Shown here: positions 1-9,948 of the stretch, piece by piece | Numbering within the stretch: position 1 is the first letter of the stretch | Layout: every line of letters begins with the position of its first letter | NCBI RefSeq assembly: GCF_024756275.1 | Contig: NZ_JANUGQ010000003.1 | Span: 248,001 to 312,000 of the forward strand | DNA from: Streptomyces pyxinae | GTDB lineage: Bacteria > Actinomycetota > Actinomycetes > Streptomycetales > Streptomycetaceae | Length of the DNA: 64,000 bases | Direction: 5' to 3' | Program-made: the position numbers and the translations under genes | The notes under the pieces: model-generated | Database searches by the model: none | What the model was told of the DNA's origin: nothing | Seen by the model: the letters and a program-made list of their open reading frames with translations, nothing else

Positions 1-140
1 TGCTCCTCACTTCCCTCGCCCGCTGCCTCGCGAGCGGCCGCCAGTGTGCTCCTCTCGCGCAGCAGGCTTCCGACAAAGCCACCCAGGGCTCCGAGCCCCA
101 GGCCCGCCGTGACCCATTGGCTGCGGCTCACCTCTCGCAT
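1..140 (-). CDS. Partial small membrane-anchored hypothetical protein
   Basis: The gene starts with ATG at 140 and runs off the left edge, leaving about 46 codons. A GGAGGGAG ribosome binding site lies about 6 bases upstream of the ATG. The visible N-terminus is MREVSRSQWV followed by a Gly/Leu/Ala-rich stretch (residues 11-26) that looks like one membrane segment, then a charged Ala/Glu/Arg-rich stretch. It lies downstream of parB on the same strand. I do not recognise the family, and its function is unknown. A longer overlapping frame on this strand (7-375) lacks this start signal and is probably a shadow. Confidence 0.55.
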   Translation of the reverse strand, partial: MREVSRSQWVTAGLGLGALGGFVGSLLRERSTLAAAREAAGEGSEE

Positions 141-437
141 GCCTGGCTCTCCCTCCGCGGTGATCAGGCGGATGCGCATACCGATACGCATCGTAGCGAT
201 CGGGCGATGACACGCATACGGGAAGACGCCACAGGGCGGACCACCGCCGGTGTGCACCGGACACGCGATCCGCCCTGAGACTTCCCCGGGCCGGGGCCTG
301 CAAGCGCGAGCGGACCGACCGGTGGGTACGGGTGGTGCCGGAACCCGGCCGCCGGGGTACGGCGCTCGGCCTCACCCGTCCCCGTACGCCTCGTCCGCTC
401 GTGCGTCACCCGCTCCGCGAGCCGGAGGTCGCCCGTT
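141..437. other. Intergenic region between parB and the partial gene
   Basis: No convincing gene is seen. An imperfect dyad at about 171-191 (gatgcg...cgcatc) lies some 30 bases upstream of the partial gene's start and could be a regulatory site for it. The rest is ordinary GC-rich spacer. Confidence 0.4.
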
Positions 438-1523
438 CTACGAGCCGTCCTGCCGGTCGGAGTCCGGCTCCAGCACCCGGCCCTCGCCGGGGGCCAGGGT
501 GGTGAGAATCCGCTCCAGGTCCTCCATGGAGGCGAACTCGACCACGATCTTGCCCTTCTTCTGGCCCAGGTCGACCTTCACCCGGGTCTCGAAGCGGTCG
601 GAGAGCCGGGAAGCCAGACCAGTCAGGGCCGGGGAGACCCGGGAACCGGCCCGGGGCCCCCGGGACTTGGCCGGGGCCTCCGGCTCCGAACCCATCAGGG
701 TGACAAGCTCCTCCACCGAGCGGACCGACAGCCCCTCGGCAACGATCCGCTGTGCCAGCTGCTCCTGAGCCTCCGGGTCCGCCACTGGCAACAGGGCCCG
801 GGCGTGGCCGGCGGAGAGGACTCCGGCGGCGACCCTGCGCCGGACCGGCAGCGGAAGCCGCAGCAACCGGAGGGTGTTGGAGACCTGGGAACGCGAGCGA
901 CCGATCCGATCGGCCAGCTCGTCATGGGTGCAGTGGAATTCCTCCAGGAGCTGCTGGTAGGCGGCGGCCTCCTCCAGCGGATTCAGCTGGGCCCGGTGCA
1001 GGTTTTCCAGCAGGGCGTCGAGGAGCAGCCGGTCGTCGTCCGTGGCCCGGACGATGGCCGGGATCCGCTCGAGTCCCGCCTCCCGGCAGGCCCGCCACCG
1101 CCGCTCGCCCATGATCAGCTCATACCGCTCGGGGGCGACCTGCCGGACGACGACCGGCTGGAGCAGGCCGACCTCCTGAATGGAGACGACCAGCTCGGCC
1201 AGCGCCTCCTCGGTGAAGACCTCACGCGGCTGGCGCGGGTTGGGGGTGATCGCGCCGAGCGGCAGCTCCGCGAAGTACGCCCCGGCCGGCGACCCGGCCT
1301 CCGCCTCCACCGGCTCCCGCTCCTCCTGCCGCTCCTGGGAGGGCAGGCTCGCTCTCGTGCCCCGCGGATTCGTCACCGTGGCGACCGGAGCTCCACGCCC
1401 CGTCAGCGCAGCGGCCGGACCGGGGGAGGCGCCCTTCGGCACCGATGCGACCGGTCGCTCCTGGGGCGCGTCGGGGATCAGCGCCCCCAAACCGCGGCCC
1501 AGTCCCCTACGTCGCTCGCTCAC
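438..1523 (-). CDS. parB: Chromosome-partitioning protein ParB
   Basis: This 361-residue protein binds parS and, as a CTP-dependent clamp, builds the segregation complex at the origin. The N-terminus [17 protein letters not shown] is the typical ParB leader that contacts ParA. The ParB/Spo0J core follows a variable linker: [10 protein letters not shown], then the GERRWRA box (CTP-binding and clamp region), then a helix-turn-helix around [22 protein letters not shown] that reads parS. The C-terminal dimerisation part ends in an acidic tail. The GTG start at 1523 overlaps the parA stop (GTGA), so the two genes are translationally coupled. Five parS palindromes occur in this window. Length agrees with Streptomyces ParB proteins. 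Confidence 0.97.
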   Translation of the reverse strand: MSERRRGLGRGLGALIPDAPQERPVASVPKGASPGPAAALTGRGAPVATVTNPRGTRASLPSQERQEEREPVEAEAGSPAGAYFAELPLGAITPNPRQPREVFTEEALAELVVSIQEVGLLQPVVVRQVAPERYELIMGERRWRACREAGLERIPAIVRATDDDRLLLDALLENLHRAQLNPLEEAAAYQQLLEEFHCTHDELADRIGRSRSQVSNTLRLLRLPLPVRRRVAAGVLSAGHARALLPVADPEAQEQLAQRIVAEGLSVRSVEELVTLMGSEPEAPAKSRGPRAGSRVSPALTGLASRLSDRFETRVKVDLGQKKGKIVVEFASMEDLERILTTLAPGEGRVLEPDSDRQDGS

Positions 1524-2644
1524 TGAATCCCCTCCGACATGCTGTGCTGGTTGTTCGGGTCACCGGGGCGGCCGCCCTGGTGACCGTGGTGGACGTCGTA
1601 GTGGATACCGGCGCCACGCAGGGCGATCTCACGCGCCGCCTCCAGATAGGAAAGGGCGCCACTGGATCCCGGATCGTAGGTCAATACCGTCTGCCCATAG
1701 CTCGGCGCCTCGGAGATCCGGACCGAGCGCGGGATGCTGGTACGCAGCACCTCGCCACCGAAGTGACTGCGCACCTCCTCGGCCACCTGTGAGGCCAGCC
1801 GGGTACGGCCGTCGTACATGGTGAGCAGGATCGTGGAGACATGGAGATGGGTGTTGAGGTGCCCCCGCACCAGCTCCACATTGCGCAGCAGCTGGCCGAG
1901 GCCCTCCAGCGCGTAGTACTCGCACTGGATCGGGATGAGTACCTCGGCGCCCGCCACCAGAGCGTTGACGGTCAGCAGCCCCAGCGACGGCGGGCAGTCG
2001 ATGAGGATGTAGTCCAGCGGCTGCTCATACGCCTGGATGGCACGCTGGAGCCGACTCTCCCGCGCCACCAGCGACACCAGCTCGATCTCCGCACCGGCGA
2101 GATCAATGGTGGCCGGGGCGCAGAAGAGGCCCTCGACGTCCGGGACGGGCTGAACCACGTCGGAGAGCGGTTTGCCCTCCACCAGGACGTCATAGATCGA
2201 GGGGACCTCGGCATGGTGGTCGATACCGAGGGCGGTGGAGGCGTTGCCCTGCGGGTCGAGGTCGATGACCAGGACACGGGCGCCGTGCAGCGCCAGCGAG
2301 GCGGCGAGATTGACCGTGGTGGTCGTCTTGCCGACTCCGCCCTTCTGGTTGGCGACGACCATGATCCGGGTCTGTTCCGGCCGAGGAAGACCGGCGCCGG
2401 CCCGGCCCAGCGCCTCCACGGCCAGCTGGGCGGCCCGGCCGACGGGCGCGCCGACGGGATCGGCACCACCCGCGGGGCCGGCGCCGCCGTCGGTCAAGGG
2501 CGGTGTTTCACGTGAAACATCATCCCCGGGTGATTCGGTGCGGGGGCCGGGGACCGGGTCGGTCATCGGTCCCGCGATGTTGGCGTCGGACCGCAAGGAT
2601 TCACTCTCCTCGGCTTCAGGCTCGCGATGGACAGAGCCTGCCAT
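1520..2644 (-). CDS. parA: Chromosome-partitioning ATPase ParA
   Basis: ParA is a deviant Walker-type ATPase that moves ParB-parS complexes and, in Streptomyces, organises origins in growing tips and sporulating hyphae. From the chosen ATG at 2644 it has 374 residues. A non-conserved Pro/Gly/Glu-rich N-terminus (1-90) precedes the deviant Walker A KGGVGKTT at about 101-108. Later come the [13 protein letters not shown] switch I, the LIDCPPSLG Walker B region and [10 protein letters not shown]. The start is uncertain. The frame is open back to a GTG at 2809 that lies inside a parS site, and MTDPVPGP (ATG at 2566) is another option; no candidate has a strong ribosome binding site. ATG 2644 gives a length close to known Streptomyces ParA proteins. 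A parS site lies within the coding region and encodes V-S-R-E-T. Confidence 0.93.
   Translation of the reverse strand: MAGSVHREPEAEESESLRSDANIAGPMTDPVPGPRTESPGDDVSRETPPLTDGGAGPAGGADPVGAPVGRAAQLAVEALGRAGAGLPRPEQTRIMVVANQKGGVGKTTTTVNLAASLALHGARVLVIDLDPQGNASTALGIDHHAEVPSIYDVLVEGKPLSDVVQPVPDVEGLFCAPATIDLAGAEIELVSLVARESRLQRAIQAYEQPLDYILIDCPPSLGLLTVNALVAGAEVLIPIQCEYYALEGLGQLLRNVELVRGHLNTHLHVSTILLTMYDGRTRLASQVAEEVRSHFGGEVLRTSIPRSVRISEAPSYGQTVLTYDPGSSGALSYLEAAREIALRGAGIHYDVHHGHQGGRPGDPNNQHSMSEGIQ
2504..2519. promoter_or_regulatory. parS: parS site inside parA
   Basis: The perfect 14-bp palindrome gtttcacgtgaaac lies at 2505-2518, flanked by T and A to give the extended 16-mer. This is the ParB-binding parS consensus. 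It lies within the parA coding sequence near the 5' end. Confidence 0.95.
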
Positions 2645-2792
2645 GCTTTTGGGGTCACGAACCAGCGAGGCCCGGGCTTCTGTGGATGAATCCCCCTCTG
2701 TGGACAATCCGGTGACCCGTGGGGGTTCCCGACGATCGCGCGATGACCCGGCCGGACGCCCCCGGCTGATGATTCCGTGGAGCAGTGAGCGA

Positions 2793-2808
2793 TGTTTCAC
2801 GTGAAACA
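2793..2808. promoter_or_regulatory. parS: parS site upstream of parA
   Basis: This is a second perfect 14-bp parS palindrome at 2794-2807, with the same T/A flanks. It lies in the 317-bp rsmG-parA spacer (2645-2961), which also must hold the parAB promoter, so ParB could affect parAB transcription here. No gene is seen in the rest of the spacer. Confidence 0.95.
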
Positions 2809-2961
2809 CGATGCCTGCGGCCCCTGGCCCATAGGGGGCGACACTCCGCGAGGCGCCCCCTCATGGAGGTGCGGCAGAGACGAGCCCTGCGCGGGCTCAG
2901 CTCCCGGAAGATCCCCCGGAGGGCCCGTGAAGCCCTCGGGCCCCACGGGATCAGCCATCCG

Positions 2962-3672
2962 TCAGCGGTGGCGGCGCGAGGGCCGTGCCGCCTTGGCCCG
3001 CTTGGCCGCGAAGCGCACCCCGCCGGGGCTCTCGCCCACCTCGGCCCGCACCACCGTGGACATCGGGTCGACCAGCCCCTCACCGACCTGGAGAACGGAG
3101 GTGTTCACCACACCCAGCCTGCCGAGCGCCGCCCGGGCGCCTCGCAGCTCCTCCTCGGCGGTGTCCCCCTTGAGCGCCAGCATTTCCCCGTACGGCCGGA
3201 GGAGAGGGACACCCCAGCCGGCCAGCCGGTCCAGCGGCGCCACGGCCCGCGCGGTCACCACATGCACCGGCGGCACCTTGCCGAGCATCTCCTCGGCGCG
3301 GCCTCGCACCACGGTCACATGGTCGAGGCCCAACAGCTCGACGACCTCCTGGAGAAAGTTGGTGCGGCGCAGCAGCGGTTCCAGCAGGGTGATCCGAAGA
3401 TCCGGGCGGACCAGCGCCAGCGGGATGCCCGGCAGCCCCGCGCCGGAGCCGACATCGCAGACCGTGACGCCCTCCGGGACGACCTCCGAGAGCACCGCGC
3501 AGTTCAGCAAGTGGCGCTCCCAGAGCCGGGGAACTTCACGCGGTCCGATCAGACCGCGCTTGACCCCGGCGTCCGCCAGAAGCTCGGCATACCGGACGGC
3601 CTCCGGGAAGAACTCACCGAATACCGTCCGTGCTGCCTCGGGGGCCTGGGGAAGCTCTTCTGCCTCCGTCAC
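2962..3672 (-). CDS. rsmG: 16S rRNA (guanine-N7) methyltransferase RsmG (GidB)
   Basis: The 236-residue enzyme methylates N7 of G527 in 16S rRNA using S-adenosylmethionine; loss of it gives low-level streptomycin resistance in many bacteria. The S-adenosylmethionine motif is [35 protein letters not shown] and [15 protein letters not shown] are further family signatures. The GTG start at 3672 ([12 protein letters not shown]) is preceded by a GGAAGGA ribosome binding site at suitable spacing and matches the usual family N-terminus. The open frame extends upstream to 3825 but without a plausible start signal. It lies upstream of parAB on the same strand, as in other Streptomyces. Confidence 0.95.
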   Translation of the reverse strand: MTEAEELPQAPEAARTVFGEFFPEAVRYAELLADAGVKRGLIGPREVPRLWERHLLNCAVLSEVVPEGVTVCDVGSGAGLPGIPLALVRPDLRITLLEPLLRRTNFLQEVVELLGLDHVTVVRGRAEEMLGKVPPVHVVTARAVAPLDRLAGWGVPLLRPYGEMLALKGDTAEEELRGARAALGRLGVVNTSVLQVGEGLVDPMSTVVRAEVGESPGGVRFAAKRAKAARPSRRHR

Positions 3673-4036
3673 GGGAACACGTCCTTCCGTACCGCTTTGC
3701 GGGACTGAGTGGCCGACCGGTCGAGGCCGGTCCTTCTCCGGTCGATCCTGCCGGGACCACGGCCTCCGTTCGACCGGAAAGAACGGAGGCATCCGATGAA
3801 ACCCCTCGCCCGCCGATGTCGCCATGGACGACCGCCGGCCCGGCCCCGGTGGCGCCCGGAGGACCGGACACGCCCCTGGAGACCGGGAGCGGACCCGACC
3901 CCCGGCCTCGGACCTGGAGCCGGCCTCGCGACGGGTTCGGGGAGGCCCGGGTTCCCCAGGTGCACCGGACGACTCCGCAGTGGAGCCGCGGGAAGGGTTC
4001 GGCCGGCACCGCCGGGGACCGGGGGACCGACAGACG
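3673..4036. other. jag-rsmG intergenic region
   Basis: No supported gene is seen. It contains a 10-bp inverted repeat (3762-3771 with 3781-3790, gcctccgttc and its complement) about 90 bases upstream of the rsmG start. This could be an RNA hairpin in the rsmG leader. The rsmG promoter presumably lies here but was not identified. Confidence 0.5.
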
Positions 4037-4066
4037 CCGGCCCCGTCTGCGCACAGACGGGGCCGG
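4037..4066. terminator. Hairpin terminator after jag
   Basis: Perfect 13-bp arms (4037-4049 and 4054-4066) flank the four-base loop CGCA, 14 bases beyond the jag stop. It has no T tract, as is common for Streptomyces terminators. It would end the rpmH-rnpA-yidD-yidC-jag transcript. Confidence 0.75.
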
Positions 4067-4079
4067 GCGGGGAACGCGA

Positions 4080-4589
4080 TCAGGCAGGCAGCACAACGAC
4101 GAAGCGCTGCGGCTCCTCGCCCTCGGACTCGCTGCGCAGGCCGGCGGCGGCGACCGCGTCGTGCACCACCTTGCGCTCGAACGGGGTCATCGGCTTCAGT
4201 CGCACCGGCTCCCCCGAGGACCTGACCTCGTCCACCGCCTTGGCGCCCAGCTCGGCGAGCTCGGCGCGCTTCCTGGCCCGGAATCCGGCGATGTCCAGCA
4301 TCAGCCGGCTGCGCTCACCGGTCTCCCGGTGCACGGCCAGCCGGGTCAGCTCCTGGAGCGCCTCCAGCACCTCGCCGTCCCGGCCGACGAGCTTCTGAAG
4401 ATCGCGGCCCGCCGCGTCGCTGACGATCGAGACGGCAGCCCGATCGGCCTCGACGTCCATGTCGATGTCGCCGTCGAGATCGGCGATGTCGAGGAGGCCC
4501 TCAAGGTAGTCGGCCGCGATCTCACCCTCCTGCTCCAGGCGGGTCAGGGTGTCGACACCCTCGGCGGCAGAGGTGGTGCCTTCCGTCAC
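4080..4589 (-). CDS. jag: Jag/KhpB RNA-binding protein (KH-R3H)
   Basis: This 169-residue single-stranded-nucleic-acid-binding protein is a partner of YidC by synteny. The KH-like domain covers about residues 25-95 ([20 protein letters not shown] holds the GRDG loop). The C-terminal R3H domain includes [15 protein letters not shown] and ends QRFVVVLPA. The N-terminus is short and acidic, lacking the long Jag-N domain of Firmicutes. The GTG start at 4589 has an AAGGAG ribosome binding site and follows the yidC stop by 14 bases. A frame open far upstream (to 6260) is only a GC-rich run-through. In firmicutes KhpB affects cell division and small-RNA biology; the role in actinobacteria is less defined. 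Confidence 0.93.
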   Translation of the reverse strand: MTEGTTSAAEGVDTLTRLEQEGEIAADYLEGLLDIADLDGDIDMDVEADRAAVSIVSDAAGRDLQKLVGRDGEVLEALQELTRLAVHRETGERSRLMLDIAGFRARKRAELAELGAKAVDEVRSSGEPVRLKPMTPFERKVVHDAVAAAGLRSESEGEEPQRFVVVLPA

Positions 4590-4603
4590 GGATGGACTCC
4601 TTC

Positions 4604-5857
4604 TTACTTCTTGGACGACGGGTGCTTGGGCCGCTGCGGGCCCTTGCGCTGTCCGGACTTGGCCTGGCGAGCGGAGCGGGGCGCGGAGTCGCCGCCGGAA
4701 CCGGCCCCGGCGCGCTCCTCCGCGGCGGTGTCCCCGGCGTCTCCGTCCTTCTTCTCCAGCGACGTCCTGGCGGCCGTGGTGCCGCCGGTCTGCCGCTGAG
4801 CCTTGCTCTGCCGCCTTGGCTGCTGACGGCGGCCCGCTGCGGCGTCCTCCGCCTCGGCGGTGGCCGGGTCGGCCTTGGCGACGCTGCCGTCCGCCTGGGC
4901 CGAGAAGCCCGCCTTGGCGAGCCCGGTGATGAAGCGCCGCTCGTTCTCGTTGCGGTCCGGCCCCTTGGCGACGACGGCCTGGACGACATTGCGCCGACGC
5001 CGGCCGCGTACTTCCCCATGCGTGCTGACGCTCTTGAGCAGGCGCTGGAGGTAGTGGTCCTGGGCCTTGCTGCCCGGCGTCGGGTTCTGGTTGATCACGA
5101 ACATCTGCTGGCCCATGGTCCAGACGTTGGTGGTCAGCCAGTAGACGAGGACACCGACCGGGAAGTTGATGCCCATCACAGCGAAGATCAGCGGGAAGAT
5201 GTACATCAGCATCTTCTGCTGCTGCATGTACGGGGTCTTCACCGTCAGGTCGACGTTCTTCATCATCAGCTGGCGCTGCGTGTAGAACTGCGAGGCCGAC
5301 ATCATCACGATCATGACCGCCGTGACGATGCGCACGCTGTTCAGCGAGGCGTCGAGCGCCGCGACCTTCTCGGGGCTGTCCATGAACTTCGCGGCGAGCG
5401 GGGCCCCGAAGATGTGCGCCTGCCGGGCGCTGTCGAGCAGCGACTGGTTGATGACGCCGATGGTCTTGCCCGAAGCGATGCTGGAGAGCACGTGGTACAG
5501 GGCGAAGAAGAACGGCGACTGCGCCAGGATGGGAAGACACGAGGAGAGCGGGTTGGTGCCCGTCTCCTTGTAGAGCTTCATCATCTCTTCGGACTGACGC
5601 TGGCGGTCGTTCTTGTAGCGCTCCTGGATCGCCTTCATCTTGGGCTGGAGCGCCTGCATGTTCCGGGTCGACTTGATCTGCTTCACGAAGAGCGGGATCA
5701 GACAGACCCGGATCAGCACCACCAGGGACACGATCGACAGACCCCAGGCCCAGCCCGTGTCGGGTCCGAAGAGAGCTCCGTACAGCTTGTGGAACTGGAC
5801 GATGACCCACGAGACGGGTGTGGTGATGAAGCTGAACAGACTGGCAATCGTGTCCAC
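4604..5857 (-). CDS. yidC: Membrane protein insertase YidC
   Basis: The 417-residue protein inserts and folds inner-membrane proteins, alone or with SecYEG. The N-terminal membrane segment is followed by the conserved hydrophilic-groove arginine in [18 protein letters not shown] cytoplasmic amphipathic hairpin follows ([19 protein letters not shown]), then [35 protein letters not shown] and [11 protein letters not shown]. The last 130 residues are a charged, low-complexity Lys/Arg/Ala-rich tail, as in many actinobacterial YidC proteins and consistent with ribosome binding. The GTG start at 5857 has an AAGGAG ribosome binding site and lies 3 bases after the yidD stop. Confidence 0.96.
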   Translation of the reverse strand: MDTIASLFSFITTPVSWVIVQFHKLYGALFGPDTGWAWGLSIVSLVVLIRVCLIPLFVKQIKSTRNMQALQPKMKAIQERYKNDRQRQSEEMMKLYKETGTNPLSSCLPILAQSPFFFALYHVLSSIASGKTIGVINQSLLDSARQAHIFGAPLAAKFMDSPEKVAALDASLNSVRIVTAVMIVMMSASQFYTQRQLMMKNVDLTVKTPYMQQQKMLMYIFPLIFAVMGINFPVGVLVYWLTTNVWTMGQQMFVINQNPTPGSKAQDHYLQRLLKSVSTHGEVRGRRRRNVVQAVVAKGPDRNENERRFITGLAKAGFSAQADGSVAKADPATAEAEDAAAGRRQQPRRQSKAQRQTGGTTAARTSLEKKDGDAGDTAAEERAGAGSGGDSAPRSARQAKSGQRKGPQRPKHPSSKK

Positions 5858-5860
5858 TAA

Positions 5861-6187
5861 TCAGGCTCCTTGAGCATTGGGCGAGGTCTCTGCGGCCGGG
5901 CTCGTCTCGGCGGAGTGCCCGCCCTTGCCGCCGCGCAGCTTGGCGCGCAGCAGTTCGTGCCAGCGCGGACGCCTGCGGGGCGGGACGTGGTCCACACCGC
6001 CGGGCGACCACGGGTTGCACCGCAGGATGCGCCAGGCGGTGAGAGCGCTGCCCTTCACGGCGCCGTGCCGGTCGATGGCCGTAAATCCGTAGTGGGAACA
6101 CGACGGGTAGTACCGGCAGACGGGCCCGAGCAGCGGGCTGATCGTCCACTGGTACAGCTTGATGAGAGCCAGCAGCGGGTACTTCAT
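5861..6187 (-). CDS. yidD: YidD membrane protein insertion efficiency factor
   Basis: A 108-residue small membrane-associated protein that aids YidC-dependent insertion. It shows the complete family signature: [23 protein letters not shown] with its conserved cysteines, and [17 protein letters not shown]. The C-terminal 30 residues are charged and variable. The ATG at 6187 overlaps the rnpA stop (ATGA), indicating translational coupling in the rpmH-rnpA-yidD-yidC-jag operon. Confidence 0.96.
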   Translation of the reverse strand: MKYPLLALIKLYQWTISPLLGPVCRYYPSCSHYGFTAIDRHGAVKGSALTAWRILRCNPWSPGGVDHVPPRRRPRWHELLRAKLRGGKGGHSAETSPAAETSPNAQGA

Positions 6188-6555
6188 CGCGCGCCCCCTC
6201 CCAGCAACCGCTGCAGGGCGGCGTCCAGGTCTCGGGCCAGCTGTGCGGTTTCGGCGTCACCCGCTCCGGGCAGCGCCCGCACTACCACCAGGCTACCGGG
6301 GGGCAGCTCGGAGAGCCGGTCCCGCATCAGATGGCGCAGTCTGCGCTTCACCTGGTTGCGGACGACGGCACCACCGACGGCCTTGCTGACAACGAAACCC
6401 GCACGCGTCGGGGAAGCGCTCTCCCCAGGCGCGTGCGGGTCCGTTGCACCGCTTCGTAGGTGGACGACGAGGCGCGGGCGCCCGGCCCGGCGTCCTCGGC
6501 GTACCGCGGTCGCGAAGTCCTCGCGCCGCCTCAGCCGATTCTCGGAAGGCAGCAC
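6184..6555 (-). CDS. rnpA: Ribonuclease P protein component
   Basis: The 123-residue protein subunit of RNase P, which with the catalytic RNA matures tRNA 5' ends. It begins [21 protein letters not shown], and the RNR-type signature is present as [17 protein letters not shown], the conserved RNA-binding helix. Length is typical. It lies 18 bases downstream of rpmH, the near-universal arrangement, and its stop overlaps yidD. Confidence 0.97.
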   Translation of the reverse strand: MLPSENRLRRREDFATAVRRGRRAGRPRLVVHLRSGATDPHAPGESASPTRAGFVVSKAVGGAVVRNQVKRRLRHLMRDRLSELPPGSLVVVRALPGAGDAETAQLARDLDAALQRLLGGGAR

Positions 6556-6573
6556 GTCACGACCTGTTCGCGA

Positions 6574-6711
6574 TCAGGCGGACAGGCGTGCGCGACCCTT
6601 GCCACGGCGGGACGCGAGAATCGCGCGGCCGGCACGGGTACGCATGCGCAGGCGGAAACCGTGGGTCTTCGCGCGACGACGGTTGTTCGGCTGGAAGGTG
6701 CGCTTGCTCAC
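6574..6711 (-). CDS. rpmH: 50S ribosomal protein L34
   Basis: A 45-residue ribosomal protein starting GTG at 6711: [19 protein letters not shown], then the basic [17 protein letters not shown] and the end GRARLSA. The length and sequence are the full canonical bL34. It is the first gene of the leftward operon and is divergent from dnaA, the classical rpmH-dnaA arrangement at bacterial origins. Confidence 0.98.
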   Translation of the reverse strand: MSKRTFQPNNRRRAKTHGFRLRMRTRAGRAILASRRGKGRARLSA

Positions 6712-6956
6712 TCGGGGGCTCCAGAAATGATTTCAGTGGTGGCGGGACATCGCCTGGCTGTCACCGTGCGCCCACGAGTAGCTCGCAATACGCCCGAGTG
6801 CACCGCTTCTACTCACGACACGGAAAACCGCTGGTCGTGACCTTTGCCCATCGGAGGCAGGCGGCAGCAGCCATCGACAACTCGACCTGGTTACGGTACG
6901 CGCGGCTACGCCATCCGGTCAAACCCGCTCCCCGCCGGGGCCCACTATGCACAGCC
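6712..6956. other. rpmH side of the rpmH-dnaA divergent intergenic region
   Basis: No gene is seen. This part must hold the rpmH promoter, reading leftward, but I could not pick -35/-10 elements with confidence. Gene orientation switches here from leftward to rightward. Confidence 0.5.
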
Positions 6957-6999
6957 TGTGGACAACAACTTGAACCGTGCGCGGCGGCCCGACTACCGT
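6957..6999 (+). promoter_or_regulatory. Candidate dnaA promoter with DnaA box
   Basis: A perfect inverted DnaA box (tgtggacaa, 6957-6965) abuts a possible -35 TTGAAC (6970-6975). A possible -10 TACCGT (6994-6999) follows with an 18-bp spacer, about 97 bases before the dnaA start. DnaA binding directly upstream of the -35 fits the known autoregulation of Streptomyces dnaA. The box is certain; the promoter hexamers are inference. Confidence 0.6.
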
Positions 7000-7095
7000 G
7001 GCTGAACTCGGATTCCTTTCCTTCCCGCCTGCCGGATCCAACCCGTACCGTCCCAAGAAGCACACATTCGTGGGACCTGTGAGAGAGCGTGCCGC

Positions 7096-8910
7096 GTGGC
7101 TGACGTACCTGCCGATCTTGCCGCAGTGTGGCCACGAGTCCTGGACCAGCTCCTCGGGGAGGGCCAGCAGGGCATCGAGCCGAAGGACAAGCAGTGGATC
7201 GAGCGCTGCCAGCCGCTCGCCCTGGTCGCCGACACCGCGCTGCTCGCCGTCCCCAACGAATGGGGCAAGCGCGTGCTGGAGGGCCGGCTCGCTCCGCTGA
7301 TCAGCGAGACTCTCAGCCGCGAGTGCGGCCGGCCCATCCGGATCGCGATCACCGTGGACGACTCGGCGGGTGAGCCGCCGGCCCCGCCCGCCCCGCCGTC
7401 CCGTCCGCAGCAGCCGCGCTACGACGACCCGCCACGCCCCTCCGACGGGGACGGCTACGGCTCGTACGACTCCTACGGGCACCGCTCCCTGCCGGACGAC
7501 GGCCTGCCGGTGGCCCGCCCCGCCTACCCCGACTACCAGCAGCAGCGTCCCGATCCCGGCGTCTGGCCGCGCGTGCAGGAGGACCTCTCCTGGCAGCAGC
7601 CACGGCTCGGCGGGTTCCAGGAGCGCGAGCCCTACGGCTCCTCCCGCCAGGAGCAGCCGCACCGCGACTACCGCGGTCCGGGCTCCGGCTCAGGGGAGCA
7701 CCTGCCCTCCTACGAACCGCACGCGCCGCGCGAGCAGCACGACCCGCACGACCGCGGCCGCGCCGAGCGCCGCGAGCTGCCCGAACCCGGCGCGCACCGG
7801 CCGGGCGGCCCGGGGCACGGCACCGGGCCGGGCTCCGGCGGAGGCGCGCCGGGGACGCCGGGCGCACCGGGCGAACAGCACGCCCGGCTCAACCCGAAGT
7901 ACCTCTTCGACACCTTCGTCATCGGCTCGTCGAACCGGTTCGCCCACGCGGCCGCCGTCGCCGTCGCCGAGGCACCGGCCAAGGCGTACAACCCGCTCTT
8001 CATCTATGGGGAGTCCGGGCTCGGCAAGACCCATCTGCTGCACGCGATCGGTCATTACGCGCGCAGCCTCTATCCGGGCACCCGGGTGCGGTACGTGAGC
8101 TCCGAGGAGTTCACCAACGAGTTCATCAACTCGATCCGCGACGGCAAGGGCGACACCTTCCGCAAGCGCTACCGGGACGTGGACATCCTGCTCGTCGACG
8201 ACATCCAGTTCCTGGCGAGCAAGGAGTCGACGCAGGAGGAGTTCTTCCACACCTTCAACACCCTGCACAACGCCAACAAGCAGATCGTCCTCTCCTCCGA
8301 CCGGCCGCCCAAGCAGCTGATGACCCTGGAGGACCGGCTGCGCAACCGGTTCGAGTGGGGGCTCACCACCGATGTGCAGCCGCCGGAGCTGGAGACGCGT
8401 ATCGCGATCCTGCGGAAGAAGGCGGTGCAGGAGCAGCTCAACGCCCCGCCGGAGGTGCTGGAGTTCATCGCCTCGCGGATCTCGCGGAACATCCGGGAAC
8501 TGGAGGGCGCGCTGATCCGGGTGACGGCCTTCGCCTCGCTCAACCGGCAGCCGGTGGACCTGGGACTGACCGAGATCGTGCTGAAGGACCTGATCCCGGG
8601 CGGCGAGGACGCGGCCCCGGAGATCACGGCCGGCGCCATCATGGCGGCGACCGCGGACTACTTCGGGCTGACCGTCGAGGACCTGTGCGGATCGTCGCGC
8701 AGCCGGGTGCTGGTGACGGCCCGGCAGATCGCGATGTACCTCTGCCGGGAGCTGACCGACCTCTCGCTGCCGAAGATCGGCGCCCAGTTCGGCGGCCGGG
8801 ACCATACGACGGTGATGCACGCCGACCGCAAGATCCGGGCGCTCATGGCGGAACGGCGCTCCATCTACAACCAGGTCACCGAGCTGACCAACCGCATCAA
8901 GAACGGCTGA
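7096..8910 (+). CDS. dnaA: Chromosomal replication initiator DnaA
   Basis: The 604-residue initiator binds DnaA boxes in oriC and melts the origin. Domain I covers about residues 1-90. Domain II is unusually long and disordered (about 91-255, Pro/Gly/Arg/Tyr-rich), a Streptomyces hallmark. Domain III is AAA+, with Walker [10 protein letters not shown] near 304-312 and Walker B LLVDDIQF. Domain IV carries the DNA-binding signature [20 protein letters not shown] near the C-terminus. The GTG start at 7096 has a GAGAGAG ribosome binding site. Domain II length varies among species, so the protein is somewhat shorter than the S. coelicolor form I recall. Confidence 0.98.
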   Translation: MADVPADLAAVWPRVLDQLLGEGQQGIEPKDKQWIERCQPLALVADTALLAVPNEWGKRVLEGRLAPLISETLSRECGRPIRIAITVDDSAGEPPAPPAPPSRPQQPRYDDPPRPSDGDGYGSYDSYGHRSLPDDGLPVARPAYPDYQQQRPDPGVWPRVQEDLSWQQPRLGGFQEREPYGSSRQEQPHRDYRGPGSGSGEHLPSYEPHAPREQHDPHDRGRAERRELPEPGAHRPGGPGHGTGPGSGGGAPGTPGAPGEQHARLNPKYLFDTFVIGSSNRFAHAAAVAVAEAPAKAYNPLFIYGESGLGKTHLLHAIGHYARSLYPGTRVRYVSSEEFTNEFINSIRDGKGDTFRKRYRDVDILLVDDIQFLASKESTQEEFFHTFNTLHNANKQIVLSSDRPPKQLMTLEDRLRNRFEWGLTTDVQPPELETRIAILRKKAVQEQLNAPPEVLEFIASRISRNIRELEGALIRVTAFASLNRQPVDLGLTEIVLKDLIPGGEDAAPEITAGAIMAATADYFGLTVEDLCGSSRSRVLVTARQIAMYLCRELTDLSLPKIGAQFGGRDHTTVMHADRKIRALMAERRSIYNQVTELTNRIKNG

Positions 8911-8936
8911 GCGGCCCCGGGCGGGCCGTCCGGCAC

Positions 8937-8977
8937 CGAAGGGCGTTTCCGGAGTACGGCTCCGGGGGCGCCCTTCG
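8937..8977. terminator. dnaA terminator hairpin
   Basis: Nine-bp outer arms (cgaagggcg at 8937-8945 and its complement at 8969-8977) enclose a second 6-bp stem (8949-8954 with 8960-8965). It begins 27 bases after the dnaA stop. The two-step stem and the position fit a rho-independent terminator isolating oriC from dnaA transcription. Confidence 0.7.
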
Positions 8978-9199
8978 CCGTACCGCCGGGGTCCTGCGGC
9001 GTCCTGGCGGCTTCCTTCGTACGGCCGCGGGGCCTCGCGCGGCTCCGGCGGTCCCGTAGGGCCTCTGGCGCGGACCCGGACCGGCCGCTCCGGCGGCTCC
9101 GAGCAGCCCTGAACGGTCCCGCCACGGGGCTTTCCGGCGGGCTCCGGAGCCGTGCACAGCCCTGTGCACGGTCGCCGCTGTTCGAATGAGGGACCGCTG

Positions 9200-9760
9200 A
9201 CTACCGCCGACTGCGGTTCTCCACAGTTCGGCAGCAGAACGATCATCCACAGGCTGGGGACCGTCGAGTTGTCCAGACGCCGTCCACAAGCCGACCGGGG
9301 CACGGATGATCATCGCAGGTCAGCTGGTTGGGGATTCGTGGACGACGGGCTTCCACAGACTGTGGACAACGAATTCATCCACAGGCCGTGCTCGGAGTTG
9401 TCCACTGTCCGCCCACAGGCCCCGGCCTCCGGTCCACAGCTTCTCCACACCGCTGTCCACTGTTCGGCAAGGCGACACCGCGTCTCACTGGCGGGAGTGA
9501 AAGCCGTCACACCAACGTGGTCGGTTGGGCTGTGGGGAACCGGGGTAAAGCTGGGGACAGCACTGGGGAGAAGTGGCGTCCACCTGTGCATCGAGTGTGC
9601 AGAACTTTCCCGTGTCCACAGCGGCAGGCACTTGTCCACGGCCGCCGCCCACAGGTGCGGTGGACAAAAAACGGGCTCTGACCTGCGTGGACGACGTTAT
9701 CCACGGTTTCCACAAGCCCTACTACTACTCCCACACAGAGTTAGCGCTGAATTCGTTGGG
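9200..9760. other. oriC: Chromosomal origin of replication oriC
   Basis: The dnaA-dnaN intergenic region (8911-9948) has no gene and carries about twenty TTGTCCACA-like 9-mers in both orientations. One is perfect (9361-9369, inverted). One-mismatch copies lie at 9269-9277, 9398-9406, 9441-9449, 9612-9620, 9632-9640 and 9659-9667. TTATCCACA-like copies lie at 9243-9251, 9375-9383 and 9697-9705. Weaker copies lie at 9280-9288, 9337-9345, 9349-9357, 9430-9438, 9453-9461, 9531-9539, 9576-9584, 9686-9694 and 9706-9714. Known Streptomyces origins have about nineteen boxes in this interval. The stretch 8978-9199 is GC-rich spacer, and 9760-9948 leads to dnaN. Confidence 0.95.
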
Positions 9761-9948
9761 AAGCGGGGCCTGTGCACAACTCGAGCCGGGAGCTCCGTCC
9801 GCCCCTCGTCATGACTTGACCCCGAGCCGCACCGAGTGCCGACGGTGTGCGTCAGACTGGTTCCCGGCATCCGCTCCCCCCGGCGGGGACCTGATGCCGG
9901 ACGAGGAAGGCCAGCAGGGCGAGCCAGCAACAGCAGGAGGCGGTTCCG

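Noticed and set aside
4080..6260. 726-codon minus-strand frame ending in Jag
   Set aside because: It crosses yidC, yidD and part of rnpA in another frame. The Jag start at 4589 has a ribosome binding site.
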